From NCBI GenBank assembly GCA_003280985.1, contig QCDH01000006.1:1-56059 (forward strand): 56,059 nucleotides of DNA. Direction: 5' to 3'. Of the stretch, positions 48,821 to 56,059 are shown in pieces. How positions within the stretch are numbered: the first letter of the stretch is position 1; each line of letters opens with the position of its first letter. Origin of the DNA: Prochlorococcus sp. AG-355-A18. Lineage in GTDB: Bacteria; Cyanobacteriota; Cyanobacteriia; PCC-6307; Cyanobiaceae. A program made the position numbers and the translations under genes. The notes beneath the pieces were generated by a model that worked only from the letters and a program-made list of their open reading frames with translations, searched no databases and had not been told where the DNA came from.

Positions 48821-49839
48821 AATTCATTAAAAATATAGTCAAGACTTTCTAGTGCATTATCTTTCAAACCTTCAAGTGATAATTTATATTTTACTTCTCT
48901 TATAAAAGTACAATTAACTTTTTTAGGTGTGATCCCTGGGCATTTGTCATCAATTAAAAAAAGCTGATAGGGTTCAACATATATCCAGAAATCGTCCTTG
49001 TAGTTATGTTGTTCATCATATTTACTCTTATATAATTCACCAAGAAATTGATCTAGGTAATTGCTATCGTTTTGCAAAATAAACTCTTTGATTTCTGTAA
49101 CCTTATCTGTAAGAGTGAAGCTATTTGGTTTTAATTTTGTAGAAGCATCAATAGTAAAAACTAGTAAAAATAATTTAGATAAACCATCCATGCTAAGTTG
49201 ATCTTCTGAAGATATTTGAACCTCCCCTTTTAATCCTCCTTGCTTTGCTTTAACTTCTATTCCGACAGAGCTTAAAAGAAAATCCTTTGAAAGTTTATCT
49301 TGACCTTTCCAAGATTCTAATGAATTCTTGATGCCAATTTCCTTCATTAAAAGTTCTAAAAAAATTAATTCCCCAATTAATCCTTTTTGTTCAAATGCCT
49401 TTAATTTATCAACTTTTTTATTCCTCATAAAAAGCTTCCATTGATTACATTTCATAAAAATGTTGTTTAATAGATCAGGCTCTGAAGAACAGGTATCCGC
49501 TCCCGAAACAATGTTTCTAGAGAAGATATCAAAAGGCTCAAGAAACATTGAATTTATAATTCTTATATCCATACAAAGTCTTTTATTATTTTTAATTATT
49601 AATGGTTTAATTTTAATTTCACTCCACTCAGGAAATTTCTTAGCTTCTAATTTTTCTATATTTATTTTTTTAAAAAATATTCTCATACCATAGTCTCCAT
49701 TATTATCTTTGAAATGAACCATATCCCATCCTTTTTTTGAATAAATTGTCCTATATTCAATATCATCAAGAGGAGGCCTTTTAGCCATTTGCAAACTTAT
49801 CAAGTTTTCATCAATGCCCCTAACTATTTCTTTATCCAT
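48817..49839 (-). CDS. PD-(D/E)XK motif protein, DUF4420 family
   Basis: 340 aa. The nuclease-like core is GLIGELIFLELLMKEIG (conserved Glu), then SKDFLLSSVGIEVKAKQG, the Asp...ExK signature of PD-(D/E)XK enzymes. DUF4420 proteins are found with Z1 ATPases and are the likely DNA-cleaving subunit. It overlaps the Z1 gene by one base and AIPR by four, so the subunits are probably made in fixed ratio. Confidence 0.88.
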   Translation of the reverse strand: MDKEIVRGIDENLISLQMAKRPPLDDIEYRTIYSKKGWDMVHFKDNNGDYGMRIFFKKINIEKLEAKKFPEWSEIKIKPLIIKNNKRLCMDIRIINSMFLEPFDIFSRNIVSGADTCSSEPDLLNNIFMKCNQWKLFMRNKKVDKLKAFEQKGLIGELIFLELLMKEIGIKNSLESWKGQDKLSKDFLLSSVGIEVKAKQGGLKGEVQISSEDQLSMDGLSKLFLLVFTIDASTKLKPNSFTLTDKVTEIKEFILQNDSNYLDQFLGELYKSKYDEQHNYKDDFWIYVEPYQLFLIDDKCPGITPKKVNCTFIREVKYKLSLEGLKDNALESLDYIFNEL

Positions 49840-52706
49840 TAATCATCTCCATCATCATAATCTTCACTAATTCGATCAATATCGGCATTTCTATAAACTT
49901 CTTTTGGGAATTCCTCAATCCCACTTTCAGGCAAACGATAACTAAGTGAACAGCATACATCGATATCCTTTGAATATCCCAAGAATTCCTCGTATTGCTT
50001 ATAAAAAGGACTATTCTCTTTTAAATCATCTAATACAAGCTTATAAATTGTTATGAACAATAAAGGTCTTGAAGTAACCATTGAAATTGCTTTTGATAAA
50101 CCTAGTTTCCCATCACATTTTTTAATTAAATCTTTTGCTCTATCCAATTCTTCTTTGGATGCAGTTATATTCTCAACATCATTTGACCTTATAAGATTAT
50201 TCTGACCAACTGCAGTAGTAATTGATTTTGTATTATTCAAAAACTTTTCATCTATTCTGGTTAATCTATTCACAGGTCTTATATTCAAACCTCCGACATC
50301 GATCCCGCCAGGCTTTTTGTATGAGTTGGTGTCAATAATTACATCCCAATTAGAAAGTTCTGATTTCCTTTCTTTTAAATAATTAAAAAATGATTCTTGG
50401 TCTATTTGTACATTGTCGGATGAAATAATATGTTTTTCAGTAATATCAAAAATTTCATCAAAAGGAATTTTCCTAAATGCATACGAGCTATTCAAATTCT
50501 CATTTATTTCAGAACTTAATATATTTTCTGAATAATTAGTTGCTAACTTTTTAACGAATTTTAGTCCCTCATCAGTATTTCTTTTTATACTCAACTTATC
50601 TTTTGGAATTAGATAATTGCTTATCAATTTACCAGAATAAGTAAGGGTGATCCTTACCTTTTCTGCTGCACCCATCTTTGGTCTAGATGTAATCATTAAC
50701 CTTTTAGCATCAGGATGACTTCTCACATATAAAGCAAATTCTCTAGGAGTTTTTCTTTGGGTTTCTAAAATTTTTATTTGACTATTTAGATGATTAATAA
50801 CTTCTGCAATATGTTTGAAATCCTCTACTGCATTTTCAGTCATATAAAGTCTACAAATATTTTCATAATCATCTCTATAACCAAACCAACGTCCCATCTG
50901 CAAAATAGTATCGTACATCCTTGAAGTTCTTAAGTAATAAGAGGAAATCAATCCTTTTAAAGTAAGTCCCCTTGATAACGAATAACCTCCAACGGCTATT
51001 ACAACTCTTCCATTGGGGTATTCATCATAATTTAATCTTTCAGAAACACCTTTTATTCTATTAACGACAATTACATCAATCTTATTAGCAACCATATGAA
51101 TCAAAGGTTTCAAATCTTTCCAAGAAATATTTGGCTTATCTTCTGAAAAATTACTTTCCCAAAAATTTTTCATTTCTCTGTAATATCTGTAATTTTTTTC
51201 AGCCTTTTTATCATCTAATCCCGCTGATGCTTTTAGAGAATCGGCAACTAGATTTTTATATGAATTTATTACATTAGCAATTGAGACTTGAACATCTGAA
51301 TAACAAGATGCATTTACCAGCATAGATGAGTGTTTATTTTTATAACCTTCAGACCAACGAATTGTTGTTGCAATGATAAAACTTTTTATTGCGTTCTGAA
51401 GAGATTCCGGTACTTCATCTAATTCGAAATCTTTCTTATGAGGGATAGTAATACCCGTTCCATCTAGTGTTTCTTCAATATCTATTTTTTTTATAAAATT
51501 TTTATATCTTCTTGTAAGAAAAGATTGAGTTGGTCCAAAATAATTGTCTGCAGGATCAAGATAAGAAATAAAATCCCTTGGGAAAAGATCTTGTTTTAAA
51601 ACATCATCAAAAGTTTTTGGACTAATAAAAATATTTGCAAAGGGTGTTGCCGTATATCCAATGTAGGTGCAAGTAGTAAATTTTTTTAAAATAAGTCTTA
51701 AATTCCTGTTAATAGCAGTAACGTTAAAGTTCTCTGGATTTTCCTCTGGATAAAGATTCTGAACTGGATCATCTTTTTTATTTTGATTTTTAGTCGTATT
51801 TTTTTTCCTTCTACTTTTTATATCAATTGAGGCATTATCTGCTTCATCATCAATCAATAATAATGGAAGAGGGATCCTATCATCATCATAATTTTTTCTA
51901 ATTTTATTTAGCCAAGTATTTAAATGCTTTAATGTATTAGTATTTTTTTTAACAACTATTACATATGGAGCAGATTGAGTAATATTAATTAAATCTGAAT
52001 TAGTTTTTGATTTCGTAAAATCATTTTCTCTATCAGTTACACAAATCGGCTTATATTTCTCATCCCTCTCAGAAAAATTACCAATACCCACTTTTTCACC
52101 TTTAATATCATTTACACCAACAAAACTTTCTTCTAATCTTTCTTGTGTTTGTCTTCTTAAATCCTCTAGCATTCCAGCTATAACAATAATTACCTTATAA
52201 CCAGCATCAGCTGCTTTACAGATTAATCCAAGGTAATTAGCAGTTTTACCAGATTGGACATTACCAACAACCATTCCTTTCCTTGTAGTAAGGCTTTTTT
52301 GTGGATCAGCACAATATTCAAGGATTGATTCTGTATTTCTATCTAAAGCATTAATAGGTCCTTTTAATGTATCTGGCCAATCCTCATTTATTTTTAAATG
52401 CCTTCTGTAGTCGTCCCAATATATACTTTTTATTTCTCCTTTTCTATCTTTGTACCAAGGCTCAAAAGTTGAAGAATCGACAAGTACAACTCCATCTTCC
52501 ATAGTTCTACTTAAATTTGAAAAAACCTTTCTAATAACAAAATCTTTTTGTTCCTCAGTTGCATAATCTTGAAAAAGATCCTCTAAGTTTTTTATTTTGT
52601 TCATTACCACTTCTGTTAGCTTTTCACCTCCAGTCAAATCTTCATAATCTTGAAGAATAAGTCCTTGGATCATTGTGATGGCGAGAGCAATATTGTCTTG
52701 TTTCAT
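49839..52706 (-). CDS. Z1-domain ATPase
   Basis: 955 aa, superfamily-2-like motor. Walker A GNVQSGKTANYLGL near residue 148, motif Ia VIIVIAGMLEDLRRQTQERL, Walker B LLLIDDEADNASID near 285, TATPFANIF (motif III-like), and the Z1 region GGYSLSRGLTLKGLISSYYLR...QMGRWFGYRDDY near 575-615, with the arginines expected of motifs V/VI. Proposed to move on DNA or remodel it for the partner nuclease. Central gene of the operon. Confidence 0.92.
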   Translation of the reverse strand: MKQDNIALAITMIQGLILQDYEDLTGGEKLTEVVMNKIKNLEDLFQDYATEEQKDFVIRKVFSNLSRTMEDGVVLVDSSTFEPWYKDRKGEIKSIYWDDYRRHLKINEDWPDTLKGPINALDRNTESILEYCADPQKSLTTRKGMVVGNVQSGKTANYLGLICKAADAGYKVIIVIAGMLEDLRRQTQERLEESFVGVNDIKGEKVGIGNFSERDEKYKPICVTDRENDFTKSKTNSDLINITQSAPYVIVVKKNTNTLKHLNTWLNKIRKNYDDDRIPLPLLLIDDEADNASIDIKSRRKKNTTKNQNKKDDPVQNLYPEENPENFNVTAINRNLRLILKKFTTCTYIGYTATPFANIFISPKTFDDVLKQDLFPRDFISYLDPADNYFGPTQSFLTRRYKNFIKKIDIEETLDGTGITIPHKKDFELDEVPESLQNAIKSFIIATTIRWSEGYKNKHSSMLVNASCYSDVQVSIANVINSYKNLVADSLKASAGLDDKKAEKNYRYYREMKNFWESNFSEDKPNISWKDLKPLIHMVANKIDVIVVNRIKGVSERLNYDEYPNGRVVIAVGGYSLSRGLTLKGLISSYYLRTSRMYDTILQMGRWFGYRDDYENICRLYMTENAVEDFKHIAEVINHLNSQIKILETQRKTPREFALYVRSHPDAKRLMITSRPKMGAAEKVRITLTYSGKLISNYLIPKDKLSIKRNTDEGLKFVKKLATNYSENILSSEINENLNSSYAFRKIPFDEIFDITEKHIISSDNVQIDQESFFNYLKERKSELSNWDVIIDTNSYKKPGGIDVGGLNIRPVNRLTRIDEKFLNNTKSITTAVGQNNLIRSNDVENITASKEELDRAKDLIKKCDGKLGLSKAISMVTSRPLLFITIYKLVLDDLKENSPFYKQYEEFLGYSKDIDVCCSLSYRLPESGIEEFPKEVYRNADIDRISEDYDDGDD

Positions 52707-54127
52707 AACAGCTCAATAATTTTCTCTTTGGAAAATGTGATATTACTATTTTGCAAAAACTTCAAAACTAAACCCACAATTAATTGATTTTCAATATTAC
52801 TTTCCTTTAAATCCGATATAAATTTTTTAATTAAATTTAGTGATTCATCTTCGTTATCATTCCATTTAATAACAACCTCTTTGCCATCACTCATTAATCT
52901 AAAAATCTCTTCATAGGGTAATGTATTTTCAATTAATCGAATAGCATCCAAATTTTCATCTGATTTGCTAATGAACTTCTTAATTATTGGATTATTTATA
53001 TTTATTGAAAAATATGCTTGCGAGTCCTTACTCATCTTTTTCCATACATCTAAATGATTTGTCTCAAAAGTAGTAACAGGTTTTCTTGTATAAACTTTTA
53101 CTCCTTGCTTCTCAAGTTTAGAAAGATAGTTATCTAACATATCTCTTATTTCTTTTGGCGGTGAAGCATTACTTTTTTTAATATCAATCTTCCAATCAGT
53201 ATCCTTCTCATTACTTATGTCAATTTTAACTCTGCAAAATTTTGTATATTCTGTTTTCTTTAAAAGCCCAAACCAAGTTCCATTAATTATTAATCGTCCT
53301 TCTCTATAAACATAAAACCCTTGATTTTTTGTATACCCACCATTACCTTCATATTTTTCCCACTCTTCTAATTTGACCTTCGTTTTATGAGGCAAAATAA
53401 ATGATTGAATCTTAATTTTTGAATCTTGATATTTATGTTCAAAAGGTTCATGTCTTATGGTTGCAAAATTATTTTCATTAAAAGGATTAAAAGCATCAAT
53501 AAAAATATTATTAAACTTAATTTTTATATTTCTTTGTTGATTATTTCCGATATCAATAAATCTATGAAAAACCAAACCAAGATGCTCTCTAATATTTCTA
53601 ATGGTTGCATTTGTTGAGGGAGTGTCTATTTCTAAATTTGCCCTATCAATTTTTTTCCAGATAACTTTAGTGCCTTGTTTTTTATTTGCAATAAAATTTT
53701 TTCTTACAGACCAATCATTTTTGCTTTTAACTTCATCAAGATCCCATGTCATTGAACTTGGTAATCCATGCATAGTAGTTTCTACTGTTAATTGCCTGCA
53801 TTGCGAAAGAGAAGAAGTTTTAAGTCCCATGCCAAAACGCCCAAGATCATTTTTGCTCCTTACTAAATTCCTATCCTTTGAACATAAACGCATTGCTTGC
53901 AATAATTCATCTTCAGTCATTCCAAAACCATCATCATCAATAGTCAACATTGGTTGACCATTTTCGTCTTTATCTAAATTAATTTCAATATTAGAAGCCT
54001 CTGCAGATATTGAATTATCAACTAAATCAGCAATAGCAGTTTCGATAGTATACCCAAAATCCCTGATACTTTCCATAAGAAAAGCAGCGGAGGGAGATGC
54101 ATCAATATATTCTGGTTCAATTCCCAT
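52703..54127 (-). CDS. GHKL (HSP90-like) ATPase, MORC/MutL-related
   Basis: 474 aa. Bergerat-fold motifs: N box IETAIADLVDNSISA (residues ~30-45), G1 TIDDDGFGMTEDEL, G2 DLGRFGMGLKTSSLSQC, then an S5-like transducer domain with IKKSNASPP. Such ATPases clamp around DNA and are known in R-M-type operons with Z1, DUF4420, AIPR, Vsr and C5-methylases, where bacterial relatives of MORC were first described. It overlaps the Z1 gene by 4 bases. Confidence 0.9.
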   Translation of the reverse strand: MGIEPEYIDASPSAAFLMESIRDFGYTIETAIADLVDNSISAEASNIEINLDKDENGQPMLTIDDDGFGMTEDELLQAMRLCSKDRNLVRSKNDLGRFGMGLKTSSLSQCRQLTVETTMHGLPSSMTWDLDEVKSKNDWSVRKNFIANKKQGTKVIWKKIDRANLEIDTPSTNATIRNIREHLGLVFHRFIDIGNNQQRNIKIKFNNIFIDAFNPFNENNFATIRHEPFEHKYQDSKIKIQSFILPHKTKVKLEEWEKYEGNGGYTKNQGFYVYREGRLIINGTWFGLLKKTEYTKFCRVKIDISNEKDTDWKIDIKKSNASPPKEIRDMLDNYLSKLEKQGVKVYTRKPVTTFETNHLDVWKKMSKDSQAYFSININNPIIKKFISKSDENLDAIRLIENTLPYEEIFRLMSDGKEVVIKWNDNEDESLNLIKKFISDLKESNIENQLIVGLVLKFLQNSNITFSKEKIIELL

Positions 54128-54223
54128 ATATTGTTCTAAGAATCATCAAATAAATTTGAAAATAATACTCTATTTTTAAAAATCATTTTGTATTATTTGT
54201 TGTCTCACTAACAAATCTATTTT

Positions 54224-55345
54224 TTAAGCACAGATTGGTAATGTGATTTTTTCTTTCAAAATATCTTTTTGAAGGATATATTCACTCATAGCTTTAGCAA
54301 TTTCTTTAATAACAGGAACAACTACAGAATTACCAAATTGCCTATAGGCCTGCGAATCAGAAACTGGAATTATAAAATTTGATTCCCCAGTTTTATCAAA
54401 GCCCATCAACCTTGAGCATTCTCTTGGAGTTAATCTTCTTGGATTCTTTTTATCTCCCTGATGTATTAATATCTCAGCACCATCCTTGTGGTATCTTGCA
54501 GACAATGTTCTAGCAACATCTTCATGCTTACATAAGCCAAAACCAAATCCATTACCTCTTGCTCTATGCTTTTTTTCATACATCCTTAAATAGTCCCATA
54601 ATCTATTCGTGATGGTGTATTTCTCATTCACTTTTGAAAGATGCGGAATAGTGTATGGTTCTTCAAAAGTTTCAGATCCATCTTCAGAATGAAGTACTGA
54701 AGATAATGTTGGACCATCTGATATTTCCGGAATAATTAAATCATCAAAATTAAAATTGTTTTCTTCCCTAAAACCGACAATATAAATTCTCTGTCTATTT
54801 TGAGGAACATAAGATTTTGCATTTATTACGCGATATTGAACTTTATAACCAAGCTTATTTTTTAATACGTCAAGAATAGTTTTAAAAGTCTGACCTTTAT
54901 CATGACTTTTCAGATTTTTTACATTTTCCAGAAGAAACGCTTTGGGTCTATGGTGCTCGAGAATCCTTGCTATTTCGAAAAATAAAGTCCCCTGGATCTT
55001 ACAATCAAAGCCATGAGATTTACCAAGTGAATTTTTTTTACTTACTCCTGCAAGACTAAAAGGCTGGCATGGAAATCCCGCTAAGAGCACATCATGACTT
55101 GGGATGTATTTTGTATCTACTTCTCTTATATCTCCAGCCAGTTCATGATCTATTACAAAATTAGCTTTATATGTTTCTTGAGCATATTTATCAATTTCAC
55201 TTGTAAAAACACAGTTACCTCCAATAGATTCAAATCCTTTTCTAAAGCCACCTATGCCCGCAAAGAGATCAATAAAATCAAAATGTTTTTGAACAATATT
55301 TAATTGTTTAAATTTAGATTTTCTAATCTGTAATCCCTTTAATTC
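54224..55345 (-). CDS. DNA cytosine-5 methyltransferase; start codon not resolved
   Basis: All C5-MTase motifs are present: [32 protein letters not shown] with catalytic Cys, [43 protein letters not shown] and [14 protein letters not shown]. The frame runs open from 55345, yet has no ATG, GTG or TTG before motif I; the first candidate is a GTG at 55090, after motif I and just before motif IV. Upstream, another frame ([16 protein letters not shown]) looks as if it should join at about 55340, so a one- or two-base frameshift is likely. Otherwise a rare start such as ATT is used. Role: protects self DNA. Confidence 0.88.
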   Translation of the reverse strand, partial: ELKGLQIRKSKFKQLNIVQKHFDFIDLFAGIGGFRKGFESIGGNCVFTSEIDKYAQETYKANFVIDHELAGDIREVDTKYIPSHDVLLAGFPCQPFSLAGVSKKNSLGKSHGFDCKIQGTLFFEIARILEHHRPKAFLLENVKNLKSHDKGQTFKTILDVLKNKLGYKVQYRVINAKSYVPQNRQRIYIVGFREENNFNFDDLIIPEISDGPTLSSVLHSEDGSETFEEPYTIPHLSKVNEKYTITNRLWDYLRMYEKKHRARGNGFGFGLCKHEDVARTLSARYHKDGAEILIHQGDKKNPRRLTPRECSRLMGFDKTGESNFIIPVSDSQAYRQFGNSVVVPVIKEIAKAMSEYILQKDILKEKITLPICA

Positions 55346-55387
55346 TTATTAAATATGGCACTGAGATCTTCAAAGTCAACCAATTCA

Positions 55388-55804
55388 TTAACTAAAGATA
55401 TCAAATATTTTCGCTTTTAAGTTTTCAACATCCTTAGTTTCACATTCCCAGATAACTACAGATCTCCATTCGATGTTTTTAATTTTTTCCTGAATTTCTA
55501 AGTCTCTTTTAATATTTGCTTTGAATTTATTTTCCCAGAATTCTTTCCTTGTTTTTGGATTGGAGGCATATTTGCAGTTTTCATGCCTATGCCAGAAACA
55601 TCCGTGGACAAAGATAACTGTTTTATATTTTGGTAGAACAATATCAGGGGACCCAGGTAAATCTTTCCCATGCAATCTGAATCTATATCCCATTGAATGT
55701 AAAAGTTTCCTCACTGCAATTTCAGGCTTTGTATTCTTAGATTTAATTGCAGACATATTCCTGGACCTCTGCTCAGTAACCTTATGTAAAACTTCCCTGC
55801 TCAT
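55388..55804 (-). CDS. vsr: Very short patch repair endonuclease Vsr
   Basis: 138 aa from the ATG at 55804. Nicks DNA 5' of T in T:G mismatches made when 5-methylcytosine deaminates. Motifs: RSRNMSAIKSKNTKPE, GYRFRLHGKDLPGSPDIVLPKYKTVIFVHGCFWHRHENC (catalytic Asp in SPDIV, zinc ligands His/Cys) and WRSVVIWECE. First gene of the defence operon, upstream of the methyltransferase it serves. Confidence 0.94.
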   Translation of the reverse strand: MSREVLHKVTEQRSRNMSAIKSKNTKPEIAVRKLLHSMGYRFRLHGKDLPGSPDIVLPKYKTVIFVHGCFWHRHENCKYASNPKTRKEFWENKFKANIKRDLEIQEKIKNIEWRSVVIWECETKDVENLKAKIFDIFS

Positions 55805-55918
55805 CAAACTTAATAGTTTCTAAACAATATACTCACAATCAAAATATAGGTACTTTATTGCTTTATTTAATCTGAAGGTTTGGTAAAGTTTTTTAGCCGT
55901 TATATCTATATTTAATAC

Positions 55919-55963
55919 GATTGACAGTCGATCTAAAATGAGGAGCAATTAGCTTCTTTTTTT
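55919..55963 (+). promoter_or_regulatory. Promoter-leader cassette, copy 6
   Basis: GATTGACAGTCGATC dyad, TAAAAT -10, then GAGGAGCAATTAGCTTCTTTTTTT and the ATG. Nearly identical to 41577-41621, 14.3 kb away in the same orientation. The few changes lie mainly in the GG(A/G)GC...GCT(C/T)C part. Confidence 0.6.
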
Positions 55964-56059
55964 ATGTCTCTTGAAACTACTGTTTTTAAATTCAAAATTA
56001 GTGTCCCTTATGAAGAATGGGCTGCTGTTTATGACAGCGAAGAAAATATAAAAATGATG
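55964..56059 (+). CDS. DUF3764 family protein, 5' part (runs off the window)
   Basis: MSLETTVFKFKISVPYEEWAAVYDSEENIKMM is visible. The opening (ETT.(F/L).F..S..(Y/F)E.(W/Y)) matches the DUF3764 protein at 28971. Driven by the cassette promoter. It lies just outside the defence operon, divergent from vsr. Confidence 0.78.
   Translation, partial: MSLETTVFKFKISVPYEEWAAVYDSEENIKMM

Noticed and set aside
53601-53957. 118-aa + strand frame
   Set aside because: Antisense of the conserved N-terminal ATPase motifs of the GHKL gene; no independent support.

Overview
This window is AT-rich, gene-dense DNA from a marine picocyanobacterium, almost certainly Prochlorococcus and probably a high-light ecotype. 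That inference rests on many 42-86 aa high-light-inducible (Hli) proteins, cyanobacterial families such as DUF2839, DUF3303, DUF3721 and DUF3764, a single-subunit MFS nitrate permease with ferredoxin-type NarB and NirA, and GTA-N8-TAC (NtcA) sites.

Layout. (1) 1-9.8 kb: the 3' part of ychF, an hli cluster, small genes, then a Nit1C nitrilase cluster (3.3-9.5 kb: GNAT/AIR-synthase fusion, radical SAM, nitrilase, MSMEG_0572-like, and a divergent flavin oxidoreductase). The two end ORFs of the first 3.8 kb are reciprocal chimeras: ychF N-part joined to the C-part of an MSMEG_0570-like gene on +, and the MSMEG_0570-like N-part joined to the YchF C-part on -. This is the signature of an inversion of about 3.1 kb with one breakpoint inside each gene, or of an assembly/amplification artefact of the same shape. 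(2) 9.9-12.4 kb: small genes, a frameshifted glutamine amidotransferase, and a membrane-protein gene behind an NtcA box overlapping the promoter and a glutamine-riboswitch-like (Downstream-peptide) RNA. (3) 12.4-23.9 kb: a complete nitrate assimilation block (moaA, mobA, nitrate permease, narB, nitrate-reductase-associated protein, moaC, moeA, moaE, moaD, moaB, a HEAT-like protein, nirA) with two perfect NtcA boxes before the permease. (4) 24-29 kb: cupin protein, SelO, and a sodium symporter. (5) 29-44 kb: an accessory region of very small genes, often paralogous, with a second glutamine-riboswitch-like RNA, a DUF411/MauE-like operon, an SRAP (HMCES/YedK) protein, an RluF-like pseudouridine synthase, more hli genes, and a recurring promoter-leader cassette. 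(6) 44.2-46.7 kb: two copies of the 3' part of tRNA-Pro, each with the tRNA terminator, then a tyrosine recombinase and the C-terminal relic of a second one. This is the integration end of a tRNA-targeted element resembling Prochlorococcus tycheposons. (7) 46.7-55.8 kb: a minus-strand defence operon vsr - C5-methyltransferase - GHKL (MORC/MutL-like) ATPase - Z1 ATPase - PD-(D/E)XK DUF4420 - AIPR. The window ends in a DUF3764 gene with a cassette nearly identical to one at 41.6 kb.

How the parts work together. Nitrate enters through the permease, NarB (with Mo-bis-MGD made by the Moa/Moe/Mob proteins) reduces it to nitrite, and NirA reduces nitrite to ammonium. NtcA and glutamine-sensing RNA appear to tie neighbouring genes to nitrogen status, and the Nit1C cluster may add another nitrogen source. 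The island carries recombination machinery next to a predicted restriction-type anti-phage system whose methyltransferase has no ordinary start codon in its open frame.
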